Assembly: GCF_008629655.1 (NCBI RefSeq)
Contig: NZ_VWSG01000014.1
Span: 1-53,210, forward strand
Length of the DNA stretch: 53,210 bases
Reading direction: 5' to 3'
DNA from: Paenimyroides baculatum
GTDB lineage: Bacteria; Bacteroidota; Bacteroidia; Flavobacteriales; Flavobacteriaceae
Shown one piece after another: positions 22,856 to 31,565 of the stretch (position 1 is its first letter; each line of letters opens with the position of its first letter). Made by a program: the position numbers and the translations under genes. Below the pieces are notes generated by a model. It made no database searches. It was given only the letters and a program-made list of their open reading frames with translations, and was not told the DNA's origin.

Positions 22856-25201
22856 TTAAAATGGTATTGTTATAAAAATTTGAATGTTTCTGCCAAACTC
22901 CGGAATATCCAAAGCGCGGTAAAAACTGTTGTGATGATAGTAAACCGTGTTAAAAACATTGTTCACCTGCAAACGAATCTGCGGTTTAAAACCCTTAAAA
23001 TTCAGTACCGAACTAAATTGTGCTTTTGCAATGGTGTAACCCGGTGTTACTTCCTCGTTTTGGGCAATTCTGTTTTGCTGCAAAGCTGTTTTTGTTCCTA
23101 TCTGAAACTGATTTTGCTGCAGTAAACTACCATCTTTTAAATAATATTGAACATTAAATTGTCCGTTGATTGGGGTTGAAAACGGCAAAGGATAATCAAC
23201 TCCCGAATCACTAATCTGCTTATTGTACAAATAAGCCGCCTGTAACTGGAAACCAAATTTGTTCCATTGGTACTGCGCATCAACCTCTAAACCGGTAAGC
23301 ATCGCTTTCGATTGGTCGTATTTGTAAACCTGTCCGCCATGAGGCAAAATAGAAAACGCGCCCGTTGGTTTTAAGAAAATGTAATTAGTGAAATAATATA
23401 AATAAGCACTTGCGTTTATTTTAAAGTTATTTTTGTGGAAATGCTGACTTAAATCAAAAGCCCAGCCTTTTTCAACATCTAAATTCTGATTTCCTTGTTC
23501 GTGACGAAAAGCTCCATGGTGAATTCCGTTCGAACTTAATTCCATTGCCGTTGGAAATCGGAAGTTTGATGCCACTGTAAGTGTACTTTCCCAATCGGCC
23601 GTGATTTGGTGCGATACGCCAAAAGCTACATTTCCTCTTGAAAAATCTTTAGATAACGATTCAGCTCGTTGAGCATTCTGTCGAGCTTGATCTTCTGGTG
23701 TGCCGCGTTGCGATAAATAATCGAACAAAACCTCATCAAAAAATCCGGCAACCTTTACATTAGCAACATCGTATCTTGCGCCAAATTCCAAATTCCAATC
23801 GGCTGCAAAATTCCAAGTATGTTTTCCGAAAACGCCTAAATTCCAACGATCATATTCTGGCATTAAATAACTGTAACCCGCAATATCGTTGGTTTGATAC
23901 TGACTTTGCACACCTAAAATAGTGGTATGATCTAACAGCCAGTCTTTTTTATACGATAATTCGGCGTTCAGGGTATTCAATTTAAAATCTAACTCTAAAT
24001 TAGGGTTGATTTCGGGCGGAACCTGATTGGAATAATGCGAATGGAACAAGCTGTATTCCTGACGATGATTGCGTTGAAAGCCAAACTTAAAATCCCACAC
24101 ATCATGCGTATTTAACCACTTTGCATGATAGGTTACTTTGGTATGATTTACCTGCTGATAAGGCATGCCGATGTTTCGTTCACTACCGTCGGGCTTTGCA
24201 TCATTCACAGAAGGAATTCCGTGTGCACCGGCAAAAAATCCCGATTTGTTTTGAAACTGGCTGATGCTTAAAATACTCTGAAAATCATCTTTTACATAAC
24301 CCCATTGCCCGTAAACCGATAGTTCGTCTCCGGCTGTATTGGTCATGTTTCCATCTGTTAACGGAATTTTTGTAGACAGATACTTAATTTCATCAACCGG
24401 AACCTTAAAATCGGCAAATGTGGTGTAAGATGTTTTGAATTTATAAAAGTGATCGCCTTTTTTATACGACATATTCAGCGCGTTTGCCCACGATTTGTTT
24501 ACGCTTTGGGCAGTTGTAATGTATTGCGCCTTAAAACCATCGGTCGGAATTGTTTCGTTGTTAACTTCTATCACACCCGCAATCGCGTCCGCCCCGTGCG
24601 TAATAGTGCCAACACCTTTAATAACTTCAACACTTTCGGTTGTTAAGGCATCAATTTCCAAACCGTGATCGGCACCCCATTGTTGTCCTTCCTGCTTAAT
24701 TCCGTTTTCAGTAACAGCCAGGCGTGTAAATCCCAAGCCGCGCATCATAGGTTTTGCGGTTTGCGATCCAACGGTAACGGCATCTAACCCAACAACGTTT
24801 GATAAGGTTTTTGCTAGACTGTTGCTGTAATTATCCTGAAGATATTTCTGTGTAACTTTCTGCTGATTGTAAGCTTTTTGCTGTGCGGTATGTATTACAA
24901 GGGTTTCCAAGGTTTCTTCTTCACTTAAAACAACGGTAATTTGTTTTGACTGATTCAAATAAATTTTTTCCTGATAAACGCCGTAACCATCTGCCGAAAC
25001 CTTTAATGTATACGATCCGCTTTGCAGATCCGTAAAAATAAAAGTCCCCGATGCATCTGTATCCACACAATTACTGCTTAAATCAACATGACTGTCTGCG
25101 ATGTTTTCGCCCATGCTGTTTTTCACCACACCGGTTAACTGATGTTGCGCAAAAACGCCATAGCCTAACATACACAAAACAATCGTTAATAATAAACGCA
25201 T
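22856..25201 (-). CDS. TonB-dependent outer-membrane receptor, probably for metal
   Basis: 781 residues. Signal peptide (about 1-19), carboxypeptidase-like domain (about 20-105; HQLTGVVKNSMGENI), plug domain (about 115-230; NVVGLDAVTVGSQTAKPMMRGLG..IKQEGQQWG) and a 22-strand beta-barrel to the end (GRNIQIFITIPF). Loops are rich in histidine (LFHSHYSNQ, NGIHHGAFRHEQGN), as in zinc receptors of the ZnuD group. It imports a substrate using TonB energy. Neighbours are a His-tailed lipoprotein and a His/Cys-rich small protein, which supports a metal substrate. No TonB or ABC genes lie close by. Confidence 0.88.
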   Translation of the reverse strand: MRLLLTIVLCMLGYGVFAQHQLTGVVKNSMGENIADSHVDLSSNCVDTDASGTFIFTDLQSGSYTLKVSADGYGVYQEKIYLNQSKQITVVLSEEETLETLVIHTAQQKAYNQQKVTQKYLQDNYSNSLAKTLSNVVGLDAVTVGSQTAKPMMRGLGFTRLAVTENGIKQEGQQWGADHGLEIDALTTESVEVIKGVGTITHGADAIAGVIEVNNETIPTDGFKAQYITTAQSVNKSWANALNMSYKKGDHFYKFKTSYTTFADFKVPVDEIKYLSTKIPLTDGNMTNTAGDELSVYGQWGYVKDDFQSILSISQFQNKSGFFAGAHGIPSVNDAKPDGSERNIGMPYQQVNHTKVTYHAKWLNTHDVWDFKFGFQRNHRQEYSLFHSHYSNQVPPEINPNLELDFKLNTLNAELSYKKDWLLDHTTILGVQSQYQTNDIAGYSYLMPEYDRWNLGVFGKHTWNFAADWNLEFGARYDVANVKVAGFFDEVLFDYLSQRGTPEDQARQNAQRAESLSKDFSRGNVAFGVSHQITADWESTLTVASNFRFPTAMELSSNGIHHGAFRHEQGNQNLDVEKGWAFDLSQHFHKNNFKINASAYLYYFTNYIFLKPTGAFSILPHGGQVYKYDQSKAMLTGLEVDAQYQWNKFGFQLQAAYLYNKQISDSGVDYPLPFSTPINGQFNVQYYLKDGSLLQQNQFQIGTKTALQQNRIAQNEEVTPGYTIAKAQFSSVLNFKGFKPQIRLQVNNVFNTVYYHHNSFYRALDIPEFGRNIQIFITIPF

Positions 25202-25295
25202 TTTGTGAGCTTTTTAATTTTTGTAAATGATTTTGATTTGATTTATACGAACGAATCTGTCATTAAAAGGACAAGTCTGTCTAAACGAACTTTAT

Positions 25296-25407
25296 GTCAT
25301 TCCAGACTTGATCTGGAATCTCATTATTCATTTTAAAATAATTATGAGAAGCCGACCCGAGCTTGCGAACGGAACGAAGTTAATCAAATTCAGCTTGATA
25401 AAATGAC
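25296..25407. repeat. GTCA...TGAC palindromic intergenic repeat 2
   Basis: Begins GTCATTCCAGACTTGATCTGGAATCTCAT and ends AGCTTGATAAAATGAC. CCAGACTTGATCTGG is itself an inverted repeat. It shares the GTCATTCC..GGAATCTC..GAGAAGC..AGCTTG..TGAC layout with the element at 34629-34707. Confidence 0.6.
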
Positions 25408-25442
25408 GTAATAGCAATCAATTCATCGATAAATCTGACAGT

Positions 25443-25775
25443 TTAAACAAAAACCGGCGGACCGCGAAGCGAGATAAAATCAAACGAAGCGTTTACATAG
25501 TTTGTATGGTGCGTTACGTTTAATTTTGGGTATGTTATGGAAGAATAAAATACGATTACATCTGATGTAACAGCTGTAAACGGACTAAAAGTAAAGTGAC
25601 AGATCTGACAGTCATCTGAATGATGGTTTGCCATTTGATCATGATTGGCATGATGCGAATCTGTACGTAAAAAATCGGAAACCAAATGCGAATAACTGTG
25701 CGCAGATTGAAACATTAACGTTACAAGAACGCAAATGCTAAAAAACCACGAAATTATTTGCTTGTTTGATTTCAT
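25443..25775 (-). CDS. His- and Cys-rich exported small protein
   Basis: 110 residues. A hydrophobic signal or anchor (about 9-25), then a region with many histidines (HSYSHLV, DSHHANHDQMANHHSDD) ending in CQICHF, a CxxC with adjacent His. The C-terminal end is SLRGPPVFV. Proteins of this form recur next to metal-uptake receptors in flavobacteria. Probable periplasmic metal-binding protein. It lies 241 bases upstream of the TonB receptor on the same strand, with a repeat element between, and has its own promoter. Confidence 0.65.
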   Translation of the reverse strand: MKSNKQIISWFFSICVLVTLMFQSAHSYSHLVSDFLRTDSHHANHDQMANHHSDDCQICHFTFSPFTAVTSDVIVFYSSITYPKLNVTHHTNYVNASFDFISLRGPPVFV

Positions 25776-25782
25776 ATAACTG

Positions 25783-25790
25783 CAAATATA
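25783..25790 (-). promoter_or_regulatory. -7 promoter box of the His-rich protein gene
   Basis: Minus-strand TATATTTG with a TTG (plus-strand CAA 25808-25810) 17 bases upstream: both boxes fit. The -33 box lies inside the asd terminator stem. Confidence 0.65.
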
Positions 25791-25818
25791 AAAAACTCTT
25801 GACGAATCAAGAGTTTTT
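25791..25818 (-). terminator. Terminator of asd
   Basis: AAAAACTCTTGA (25791-25802), loop CGAA, TCAAGAGTTTTT (25807-25818), 12-bp perfect stem. Confidence 0.85.
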
Positions 25819-25837
25819 TGAATGCTATTAACATATT

Positions 25838-26830
25838 TTAACCAATTAATTTATTTGCTAATAAATATTCGGCAATTTGTATGGTGTTGGTTGCTGCACC
25901 TTTTCGTAAATTATCGGCAACAATCCACATGTTTATTGTATTTTCCTGGCTTTCATCTCTACGAATTCTTCCAACAAAAACCTCGTTCTTATTTTGTGCG
26001 TACAAAGGCATTGGGTAGGTATTGGTATCGGTATTGTCCTGAACCATGATTCCCGGGGTGTTCTGCAATATAGCGCGAACTTTGTTTAAATCAAAATCGT
26101 TTTCAAACTCAATATTCACTGCTTCACTGTGTCCGCCAACAACCGGAATACGAACTGCTGTAGCCGTAACCTTAATGCTATCGTCGCCCATAATTTTTTT
26201 GGTTTCGTTGGTCAGTTTCATTTCTTCTTTGGTGTAACCATTATCCAAGAAACTATCGCAATGAGGAATTGCGTTTCTGTGAATCTGGTAATGATACGCC
26301 ATTTCACCTTTTACACCGTTATATTCGTTTTCTAACTGTTGAACCGCTTTTACGCCCGTTCCCGTAATAGATTGATAGGTTGATACAACAACACGTTTAA
26401 TGGTATATTCTTTATGTAACGGAGCCAATGCCATTACCAACTGAATGGTTGAACAGTTTGGATTCGCGATGATTTTATCGGTTGCGGTTAATTCGTTTGC
26501 ATTAATTTCCGGAACAATCAGTTTTTTGGTAGGATCCATTCGCCAAGCCGATGAATTATCTACAACGGTTGTACCAACTTCGGCAAATTTCGGTGCCCAT
26601 TCCAATGATGTTTCTCCACCTGCCGAAAACAACGCCACATCGGGTTTCATATCAACGGCTGTCTGCAAATTTACCACCTTATACTTCTTATCCTTAAAAG
26701 CTATTTCCTTACCAACCGATTTTTCCGATGCTACCGGAATTAATTCTGTTACAGGAAAATTACGTTCTGCCAAAACATTCAGCATTACCTCGCCAACCAT
26801 TCCGGTTGCGCCAACTACAGCTACTCTCAT
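25838..26830 (-). CDS. asd: Aspartate-semialdehyde dehydrogenase
   Basis: 330 residues from the ATG at 26830. A longer frame adds 13 codons, but the -7 box at 26867-26874 overlaps its start and the Rossmann motif begins right at MRVAVVGATGMVGE. The nucleophile Cys126 lies in NPNCSTIQ; GGHSEAVN carries the substrate-binding histidine region. It reduces aspartyl phosphate to the semialdehyde for lysine, threonine and methionine synthesis. Single gene, next to recJ. Confidence 0.96.
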   Translation of the reverse strand: MRVAVVGATGMVGEVMLNVLAERNFPVTELIPVASEKSVGKEIAFKDKKYKVVNLQTAVDMKPDVALFSAGGETSLEWAPKFAEVGTTVVDNSSAWRMDPTKKLIVPEINANELTATDKIIANPNCSTIQLVMALAPLHKEYTIKRVVVSTYQSITGTGVKAVQQLENEYNGVKGEMAYHYQIHRNAIPHCDSFLDNGYTKEEMKLTNETKKIMGDDSIKVTATAVRIPVVGGHSEAVNIEFENDFDLNKVRAILQNTPGIMVQDNTDTNTYPMPLYAQNKNEVFVGRIRRDESQENTINMWIVADNLRKGAATNTIQIAEYLLANKLIG

Positions 26831-26866
26831 AGATAAATTTGTTTTAAGATTAAAAATTTGCAGTAG

Positions 26867-26874
26867 CAAAAATA
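26867..26874 (-). promoter_or_regulatory. -7 promoter box of asd
   Basis: Minus-strand TATTTTTG, exact match, 36 bases before the ATG at 26830. It overlaps the longer ORF start at 26869, which argues against that start. Confidence 0.5.
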
Positions 26875-26903
26875 TGCAATAATTTGAATAGTTTAAGATG
26901 AAA

Positions 26904-28598
26904 TTACTGCGTATTAAAATCTTTCACCTGAAGTTGTATGGTTACTTTATCTTTCCATTGATTTTCTGATAACGAATACACCATATTCATTAGTTTAAGA
27001 TTTTTTGTGATGTTGATTAAATCTCCTTTTTTAAAAGCGATTGCCGGGAACGGTTTTGAATTATTCTGCTTAACGAACATACGCAAATGCTCGTTATTTT
27101 TACCGATGGTTTGCGCATTACCGGTATCAAAAACATTGGGTGTAAAAAAAACAGGCGTCATATTTCCGGGACCATGCGGTTCGAACTGTTTTAAGATACG
27201 AAGCGTTTTTTCATCGAAATCATCAAAATTCACTACAGCATCAATTTCAATTTCTTCGGTTTGCTGTTCTTCACAAATGGTCGATTTCACGACTTCCTCA
27301 AACTTCGATTTAAAATTTTCGTATTCAGAATCTTTAATTGTTAAACCTGCTGCATACATGTGACCGCCAAACTGAATAATGTGTTCCGAACATTTTTCTA
27401 ATGCCTGATACACATCGAACCCTTTAACAGATCGTGCCGAAGCTGCCAGATAATCACCGCTTTTCGTAAAAACAAGTGTTGGACGATAATACGTTTCAAT
27501 CAACCGGGAAGCCACAATTCCAATGACACCTTTGTGCCAGCTTTCGTGATAAACAACCGATGAAAACGTATTTTCTTCGTTGTTTTGAGTGATTTGATTT
27601 AATGCTTCTTCGGTAATCTGCTGATCTAAAATTCGTCGGTTCATATTAAACTCGTCGATTTCTTTTGCACATTCAATCGCTTCATCCAAATCAAATTCGG
27701 TCAGTAATCTAACGGCATAATTTCCGTGTTTAATACGTCCGGCAGCATTTATTCGCGGTGCAATTTTAAAAACCACATCGGTAATCGTGAATTCTTTAAT
27801 GGCAAACTGCTTTTTCATTGCCAAAATTCCCGGTCGCGGATTGCTGTTGATCATCTGCAAACCGTAATATGCCAGAATGCGGTTTTCATCTACAATGGGC
27901 ACAATATCGGCTGCAATGGCTGTTGCTACCAAATCTAAATACGGAATTAAATCTTCGATGGTTTCCCCGCGATTCACCGCCAAAGCCTGTATCAGTTTAA
28001 AACCCACGCCGCAACCGCACAATTCTTTAAACGGATAGTTGCAGTCTTTTTGTTTGGGATCTAAAACAGCAACGGCATTTGGAACCTCATCGCCAGGTAA
28101 ATGGTGGTCGCAGATTACAAAATCGATTCCCTTTTGGTTTGCGTATTCTATTTTATCGATTGATTTTATACCGCAATCTAACGCAATAATCAGTGTAATT
28201 CCGTTGTCTTCGGCATAATCGATTCCTTGGTTTGATATTCCGTAACCTTCTGCATAACGGTCGGGAATATACGTATCAACATCGGGATAAAAACTTTTCA
28301 GATAAGACGCCATTAACGCAACTGCCGTGGTTCCGTCTACATCATAATCGCCAAAAACCAAAATACGTTCGTTGACTTCAATGCCTTTTTCTATACGCGC
28401 AACGGCTTTATCCATATCTTTCATTAAATACGGATTGTACAGATCTGCCAATTCTGGTCGAAAAAACTTTTTAGCCTGATTAAACGTAGTAATACCGCGC
28501 TGTGCCAGCAAATTTACCACAAGCGGACTTACATTTAAAGTGGTTTTTAAATGCTGAATTATTTGAGAATCGGGATTTTGTTTTAATGACCAACGCAT
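26904..28598 (-). CDS. recJ: Single-strand DNA exonuclease RecJ
   Basis: 564 residues. DHH phosphoesterase core with motif I DYDVDGT (D84, D86, D88), D141 and motif DHH (164-166). DHHA1 domain with GGHMYAAG at about 415, then an OB-fold tail. It degrades single-stranded DNA 5' to 3' in recombination and mismatch repair. A -7 box lies at 28645-28652. The length is typical for the family. Confidence 0.96.
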   Translation of the reverse strand: MRWSLKQNPDSQIIQHLKTTLNVSPLVVNLLAQRGITTFNQAKKFFRPELADLYNPYLMKDMDKAVARIEKGIEVNERILVFGDYDVDGTTAVALMASYLKSFYPDVDTYIPDRYAEGYGISNQGIDYAEDNGITLIIALDCGIKSIDKIEYANQKGIDFVICDHHLPGDEVPNAVAVLDPKQKDCNYPFKELCGCGVGFKLIQALAVNRGETIEDLIPYLDLVATAIAADIVPIVDENRILAYYGLQMINSNPRPGILAMKKQFAIKEFTITDVVFKIAPRINAAGRIKHGNYAVRLLTEFDLDEAIECAKEIDEFNMNRRILDQQITEEALNQITQNNEENTFSSVVYHESWHKGVIGIVASRLIETYYRPTLVFTKSGDYLAASARSVKGFDVYQALEKCSEHIIQFGGHMYAAGLTIKDSEYENFKSKFEEVVKSTICEEQQTEEIEIDAVVNFDDFDEKTLRILKQFEPHGPGNMTPVFFTPNVFDTGNAQTIGKNNEHLRMFVKQNNSKPFPAIAFKKGDLINITKNLKLMNMVYSLSENQWKDKVTIQLQVKDFNTQ

Positions 28599-28644
28599 AA
28601 ATGAAAATGTAAAAGCACCCCAAAAATGAAGTGCGTTTAAAATA

Positions 28645-28652
28645 CAAAATTA
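28645..28652 (-). promoter_or_regulatory. -7 promoter box of recJ
   Basis: Minus-strand TAATTTTG, exact match, 46 bases before the ATG. Confidence 0.45.
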
Positions 28653-28760
28653 TTTTAATATTATGGTTTTTGCAAGATGAGATTTTGTCGTTGTAAAAAG
28701 TATACAGACTTTTAATTTATATAGAATCCAATAGTTCTTTAATTATCTAGGATCGTTTTG

Positions 28761-28768
28761 TAAATTTG
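28761..28768 (+). promoter_or_regulatory. -7 promoter box of the 28798 gene
   Basis: TAAATTTG, exact match, 29 bases before the ATG at 28798. Confidence 0.45.
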
Positions 28769-28797
28769 ATTTTGTTTATATTTTTTTATTAAAAATC

Positions 28798-29205
28798 ATG
28801 GTTGAAAAAATATTTGTCGTTTTATTTAATCCTGACAACTCTAATTTTTGGGATGCTTGGAGTTTAATTGTAGCTATATTCATTCCGCTCGCTACTTTTT
28901 TCGGATGGATTATTTCAAAAATATTTAATAACTCAATAAATAAGACAACCCAAACATTGATAAAAGCTACTGTCGAAATATATCTTGATTGGGTAAAAAG
29001 AGATAGTAAAAGTAAAACCGTAGATAATGAATCAATAAAAATTTTCATGTCAGAAAACAAGGGATCAATTTATACTGGAAGAAGCTATTTGATATTTAAA
29101 CGTTTTATAAAAGAATTAAAAAAACAAGGTTACAAAAGTATTTATTTACCCGAAGAAAATATGATTCAGCTCCAAAATGGGGAAGGTCAGAATGGTAGCT
29201 TCTAA
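28798..29205 (+). CDS. Single-span membrane protein of unknown function
   Basis: 135 residues with one strong membrane helix (about 22-43, SLIVAIFIPLATFFGWIISKIF) and a mostly charged, helical cytoplasmic-like C-terminal part. No family recognised. It sits alone on the plus strand between recJ and the OsmC gene, with a promoter box upstream and a terminator after it, in a somewhat more AT-rich patch than its neighbours. Confidence 0.6.
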   Translation: MVEKIFVVLFNPDNSNFWDAWSLIVAIFIPLATFFGWIISKIFNNSINKTTQTLIKATVEIYLDWVKRDSKSKTVDNESIKIFMSENKGSIYTGRSYLIFKRFIKELKKQGYKSIYLPEENMIQLQNGEGQNGSF

Positions 29206-29240
29206 TCTTTGCAACCTTTCAATAATATTCGGTAACTAAT

Positions 29241-29276
29241 AAAACAAAAGGAAGCCAAATAGCTTCCTTTTGTTTT
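29241..29276. terminator. Bidirectional terminator
   Basis: AAAACAAAAGGAAGC (29241-29255), loop CAAATA, GCTTCCTTTTGTTTT (29262-29276), 15-bp perfect stem between the convergent 28798 gene and the osmC-like gene. Confidence 0.88.
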
Positions 29277-29698
29277 TAAATCTTATGAAAAACCGTTTCA
29301 ATTTTTACATCGGCAAAACTGCGGAACATGTGCATAACGCCACAATATTTTTCAACCGATAATTCTACGGCACGATTTAATTTTTCTTCGTTTAAATTAC
29401 TTCCGTAGAGATGGTAGGTAACCGTAACTTTATCGTAAACCTGTGGTTCGGTATCGGTTAAAAAGCCTTGGGTTACAATATTGAAATCGGTTACTTCTAA
29501 ACGCATTTTTTTAATCAGCGAAGCAACATCCAATCCCGAACAGCCGGCTAAAGCAGATAACATCAATGCCTTTGGACGCAGTCCGTTGTTTGTTCCGCCT
29601 ACTTCTTCGGCAGCATCAATGATTAACGAACCGCCCGGATTGGTCGATTCAAACTGCATGTTTCCTTTCCAGGTTGTGGTAATTAAATGACTACTCAT
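29276..29698 (-). CDS. OsmC-family protein
   Basis: 140 residues. The conserved core has LALSALAGCSGLDVASLIKKM and VEKYCGVMHMF, each with the cysteine used by OsmC/Ohr proteins to reduce organic hydroperoxides. Whether this one is a peroxidase or the general OsmC-like type (YhfA) cannot be settled. Its start overlaps the end of rsmI by 8 bases (ATGAGTAG), so the two are translationally coupled. Confidence 0.9.
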   Translation of the reverse strand: MSSHLITTTWKGNMQFESTNPGGSLIIDAAEEVGGTNNGLRPKALMLSALAGCSGLDVASLIKKMRLEVTDFNIVTQGFLTDTEPQVYDKVTVTYHLYGSNLNEEKLNRAVELSVEKYCGVMHMFRSFADVKIETVFHKI

Positions 29699-30386
29699 TT
29701 TTATTCTTTTTTTCTTTTTGTTTACCTGCTACAATTACAACTATTTCGCCTTTTGGCGGTTTGGTTTCAAAATATTTCAACACTTCTTCTACCGATCCGC
29801 GTACAGTTTCTTCGTGTAGTTTTGATAACTCGCGCGATACGGAAACCTGGCGTTCTTTACCAAAAAAGGTTTCAAATTCTACCAATGTTTTCACCAGTTT
29901 ATGTGGCGATACATACAAAATCATTGTTCGGGTTTCTTCTGCCAATGCTAAAAAACGCGTTTGACGACCTTTTTTATCGGGCAAAAATCCTTCGAAAACA
30001 AATTTATCGTTTGGCAAGCCGCTGTTTACCAACGCAGGTACAAAAGCAGTTGCTCCCGGCAAACATTCTACTGGAATATTGTTTTCTACACAGGCACGCG
30101 TTAATAAAAATCCGGGATCGGAAATTGCGGGTGTTCCAGCATCTGAAATCAAGGCAATTGTTTGTCCGTTTTTTAATTTCTGTACCGTATGTTCCACCGT
30201 TTGATGTTCGTTGTGCATGTGGTGGCTGTGCATTTGCGTACCAATTTCAAAATATTTTAGCAATTTGCTGCTGGTGCGTGTGTCTTCTGCCAAAATTAAA
30301 TCGACTTCCTTTAAAACCTTAATAGCTCTAAAAGTCATGTCTTCTAAATTGCCAATGGGCGTTGGCACAATGTATAATTTACTCAT
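29691..30386 (-). CDS. rsmI: 16S rRNA 2'-O-methyltransferase RsmI
   Basis: 231 residues of the tetrapyrrole-methylase-like fold. Starts LYIVPTPIGNLEDMTFRA and contains LAEDTRTS, LISDAGTPAISDPG and the PGATAFVPAL substrate loop, all typical of RsmI, which methylates the 2'-O of C1402 in 16S rRNA. The C-terminal end overlaps the OsmC gene by 8 bases. The length is short compared with E. coli, as in many Bacteroidetes. Confidence 0.95.
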   Translation of the reverse strand: MSKLYIVPTPIGNLEDMTFRAIKVLKEVDLILAEDTRTSSKLLKYFEIGTQMHSHHMHNEHQTVEHTVQKLKNGQTIALISDAGTPAISDPGFLLTRACVENNIPVECLPGATAFVPALVNSGLPNDKFVFEGFLPDKKGRQTRFLALAEETRTMILYVSPHKLVKTLVEFETFFGKERQVSVSRELSKLHEETVRGSVEEVLKYFETKPPKGEIVVIVAGKQKEKKNKNE

Positions 30387-30416
30387 TTTTTGAGTTTCTT
30401 TTTAAACGTAATTTTA

Positions 30417-30492
30417 TCATTCTGAATGAAACGAAGTGGAATGAAGAATCTCTATTAAAAATGAAACAGATTCCTCCTTCGTCGGAATGACA
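30417..30492. repeat. GTCA...TGAC-type palindromic intergenic repeat 3
   Basis: Begins TCATTCTGAATGAAACGAAG, contains GGAATGAAGAATCT and its near-mirror AGATTCCTCCTTCGTC, and ends GGAATGACA. Long imperfect inverted repeat between the minus-strand genes rsmI and 30513. Confidence 0.6.
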
Positions 30493-30512
30493 GTTTATTG
30501 TGATAATTATTA

Positions 30513-31466
30513 CTACAAAAATCTTTTTTCAACCAACTGCATAAAACGGGTTTCGAAATCTTCTTTTCCGTTCCAGTTGTTAAATTCGGGTTTAACCAAA
30601 TCGTCTATAAAATCTTTTGCTTCTTCGTAGCTTTCAATGGTGTTTAACTGCGCAATTACTCGGTTTAAATCATCGCTGCTGCCGTTAAACAAGTTCTTTT
30701 CAAACGCAATTCTGTCATTCAAACCAATCGAAATTTTATTGGCAAACGCATCGTTTATCGATTTATTCAAAGGAATTTGACGGTAATTTTCTACCGATTT
30801 CTCTGCTGTCTGATTGGTTACAAAATGTTGCGATCCTTTAAAAGTATCTTCTTCTTTTTCGTTGGAATTATTTGCATTGAAAAGTTCGTTATGCGGAATA
30901 GAAAAAACCGGATCGATCTCTAACGTAGCACGCTCAACCGCTTCTTTTGCATCTTCCACAGGATCTAACTGTTCAACGATTTTTATTTCTTCTTCCACTT
31001 CTTCAACCGATTTTATGGTTTCTTCGATCGATGGCGTAAATTCTACAACGTTTTCTTCTTTAACTTCCAGTTCCAATTCGGCTTCCTCTTCAACCTCATC
31101 CAATTCCACAACCGAAGCTTCAACCGGTGGTGCCGCATCAATATCCGCCGCGTTCGTAACGGTTAATTCAATTGGTGTAATTAATTCTTCCTCAAAAGTT
31201 ACCACATCGTCTTTCTTTTCTTCCGTTAAAAAAACACTTGTAGGTTCTTCGGCTACAACTTCTGTCGGTTTTACTTCTTCCAATAATTTTTCAGGAGTTA
31301 TCGACGGGTCCAATCTAAACTTGTTATCTTCATAAAACTGCAGTAAAACCAATTTGTTATGCAGCAGTTCGGTTTCTTTCAACAAAGAAGAAATTTCCGA
31401 TTTATCTTTTAATTTCAAGATTCGGTGGGCGATACTTATTAAATCTGATTCAATGATTTTCTTCAT
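30513..31466 (-). CDS. Acidic, Glu-rich protein of unknown function
   Basis: 317 residues, no signal peptide. Residues 1-45 look helical (IAHRILKLKDKSEISSLLKETELLHNKLVLL). A central stretch of about 140 residues is made mainly of E, V, D, T and P and is probably disordered. The C-terminal 100 residues (ISIGLNDRIAFEKNLFNGSSDDLNRVIAQLNTIESYEEAKDFI..) look folded and conserved in type. I recall similar proteins in flavobacteria next to tdk and rsmI, without a function. Its promoter region is shared with tdk on the other strand. Confidence 0.75.
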   Translation of the reverse strand: MKKIIESDLISIAHRILKLKDKSEISSLLKETELLHNKLVLLQFYEDNKFRLDPSITPEKLLEEVKPTEVVAEEPTSVFLTEEKKDDVVTFEEELITPIELTVTNAADIDAAPPVEASVVELDEVEEEAELELEVKEENVVEFTPSIEETIKSVEEVEEEIKIVEQLDPVEDAKEAVERATLEIDPVFSIPHNELFNANNSNEKEEDTFKGSQHFVTNQTAEKSVENYRQIPLNKSINDAFANKISIGLNDRIAFEKNLFNGSSDDLNRVIAQLNTIESYEEAKDFIDDLVKPEFNNWNGKEDFETRFMQLVEKRFL

Positions 31467-31505
31467 AACTTTTAACGGTTTTAAATTTTACAACTTATTT
31501 TTTGA

Positions 31506-31513
31506 TAAATTTG
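31506..31513 (+). promoter_or_regulatory. -7 promoter box of tdk
   Basis: TAAATTTG followed by CAGG, exact match, 52 bases before the tdk ATG. A near-match TTACTTTG faces the other way at 31521-31528 toward the 30513-31466 gene. Confidence 0.5.
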
Positions 31514-31565
31514 CAGGATACAAAGTAACAGAAAAAACTGTTTTAAACAACTTATAATTGCTAAA

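Noticed and set aside
29687..30322. 211-residue open frame on the plus strand opposite rsmI
   Set aside because: It lies wholly antisense to rsmI, which has clear family motifs. The translated sequence is rich in Leu, Phe and Arg with no domain, as expected from a reversed coding strand.
30814..31335. 173-residue Ser-rich open frame opposite the Glu-rich gene
   Set aside because: Serine and threonine runs arise from reading GAA-rich codons on the other strand (TTC/TCT). Not a real low-complexity protein.
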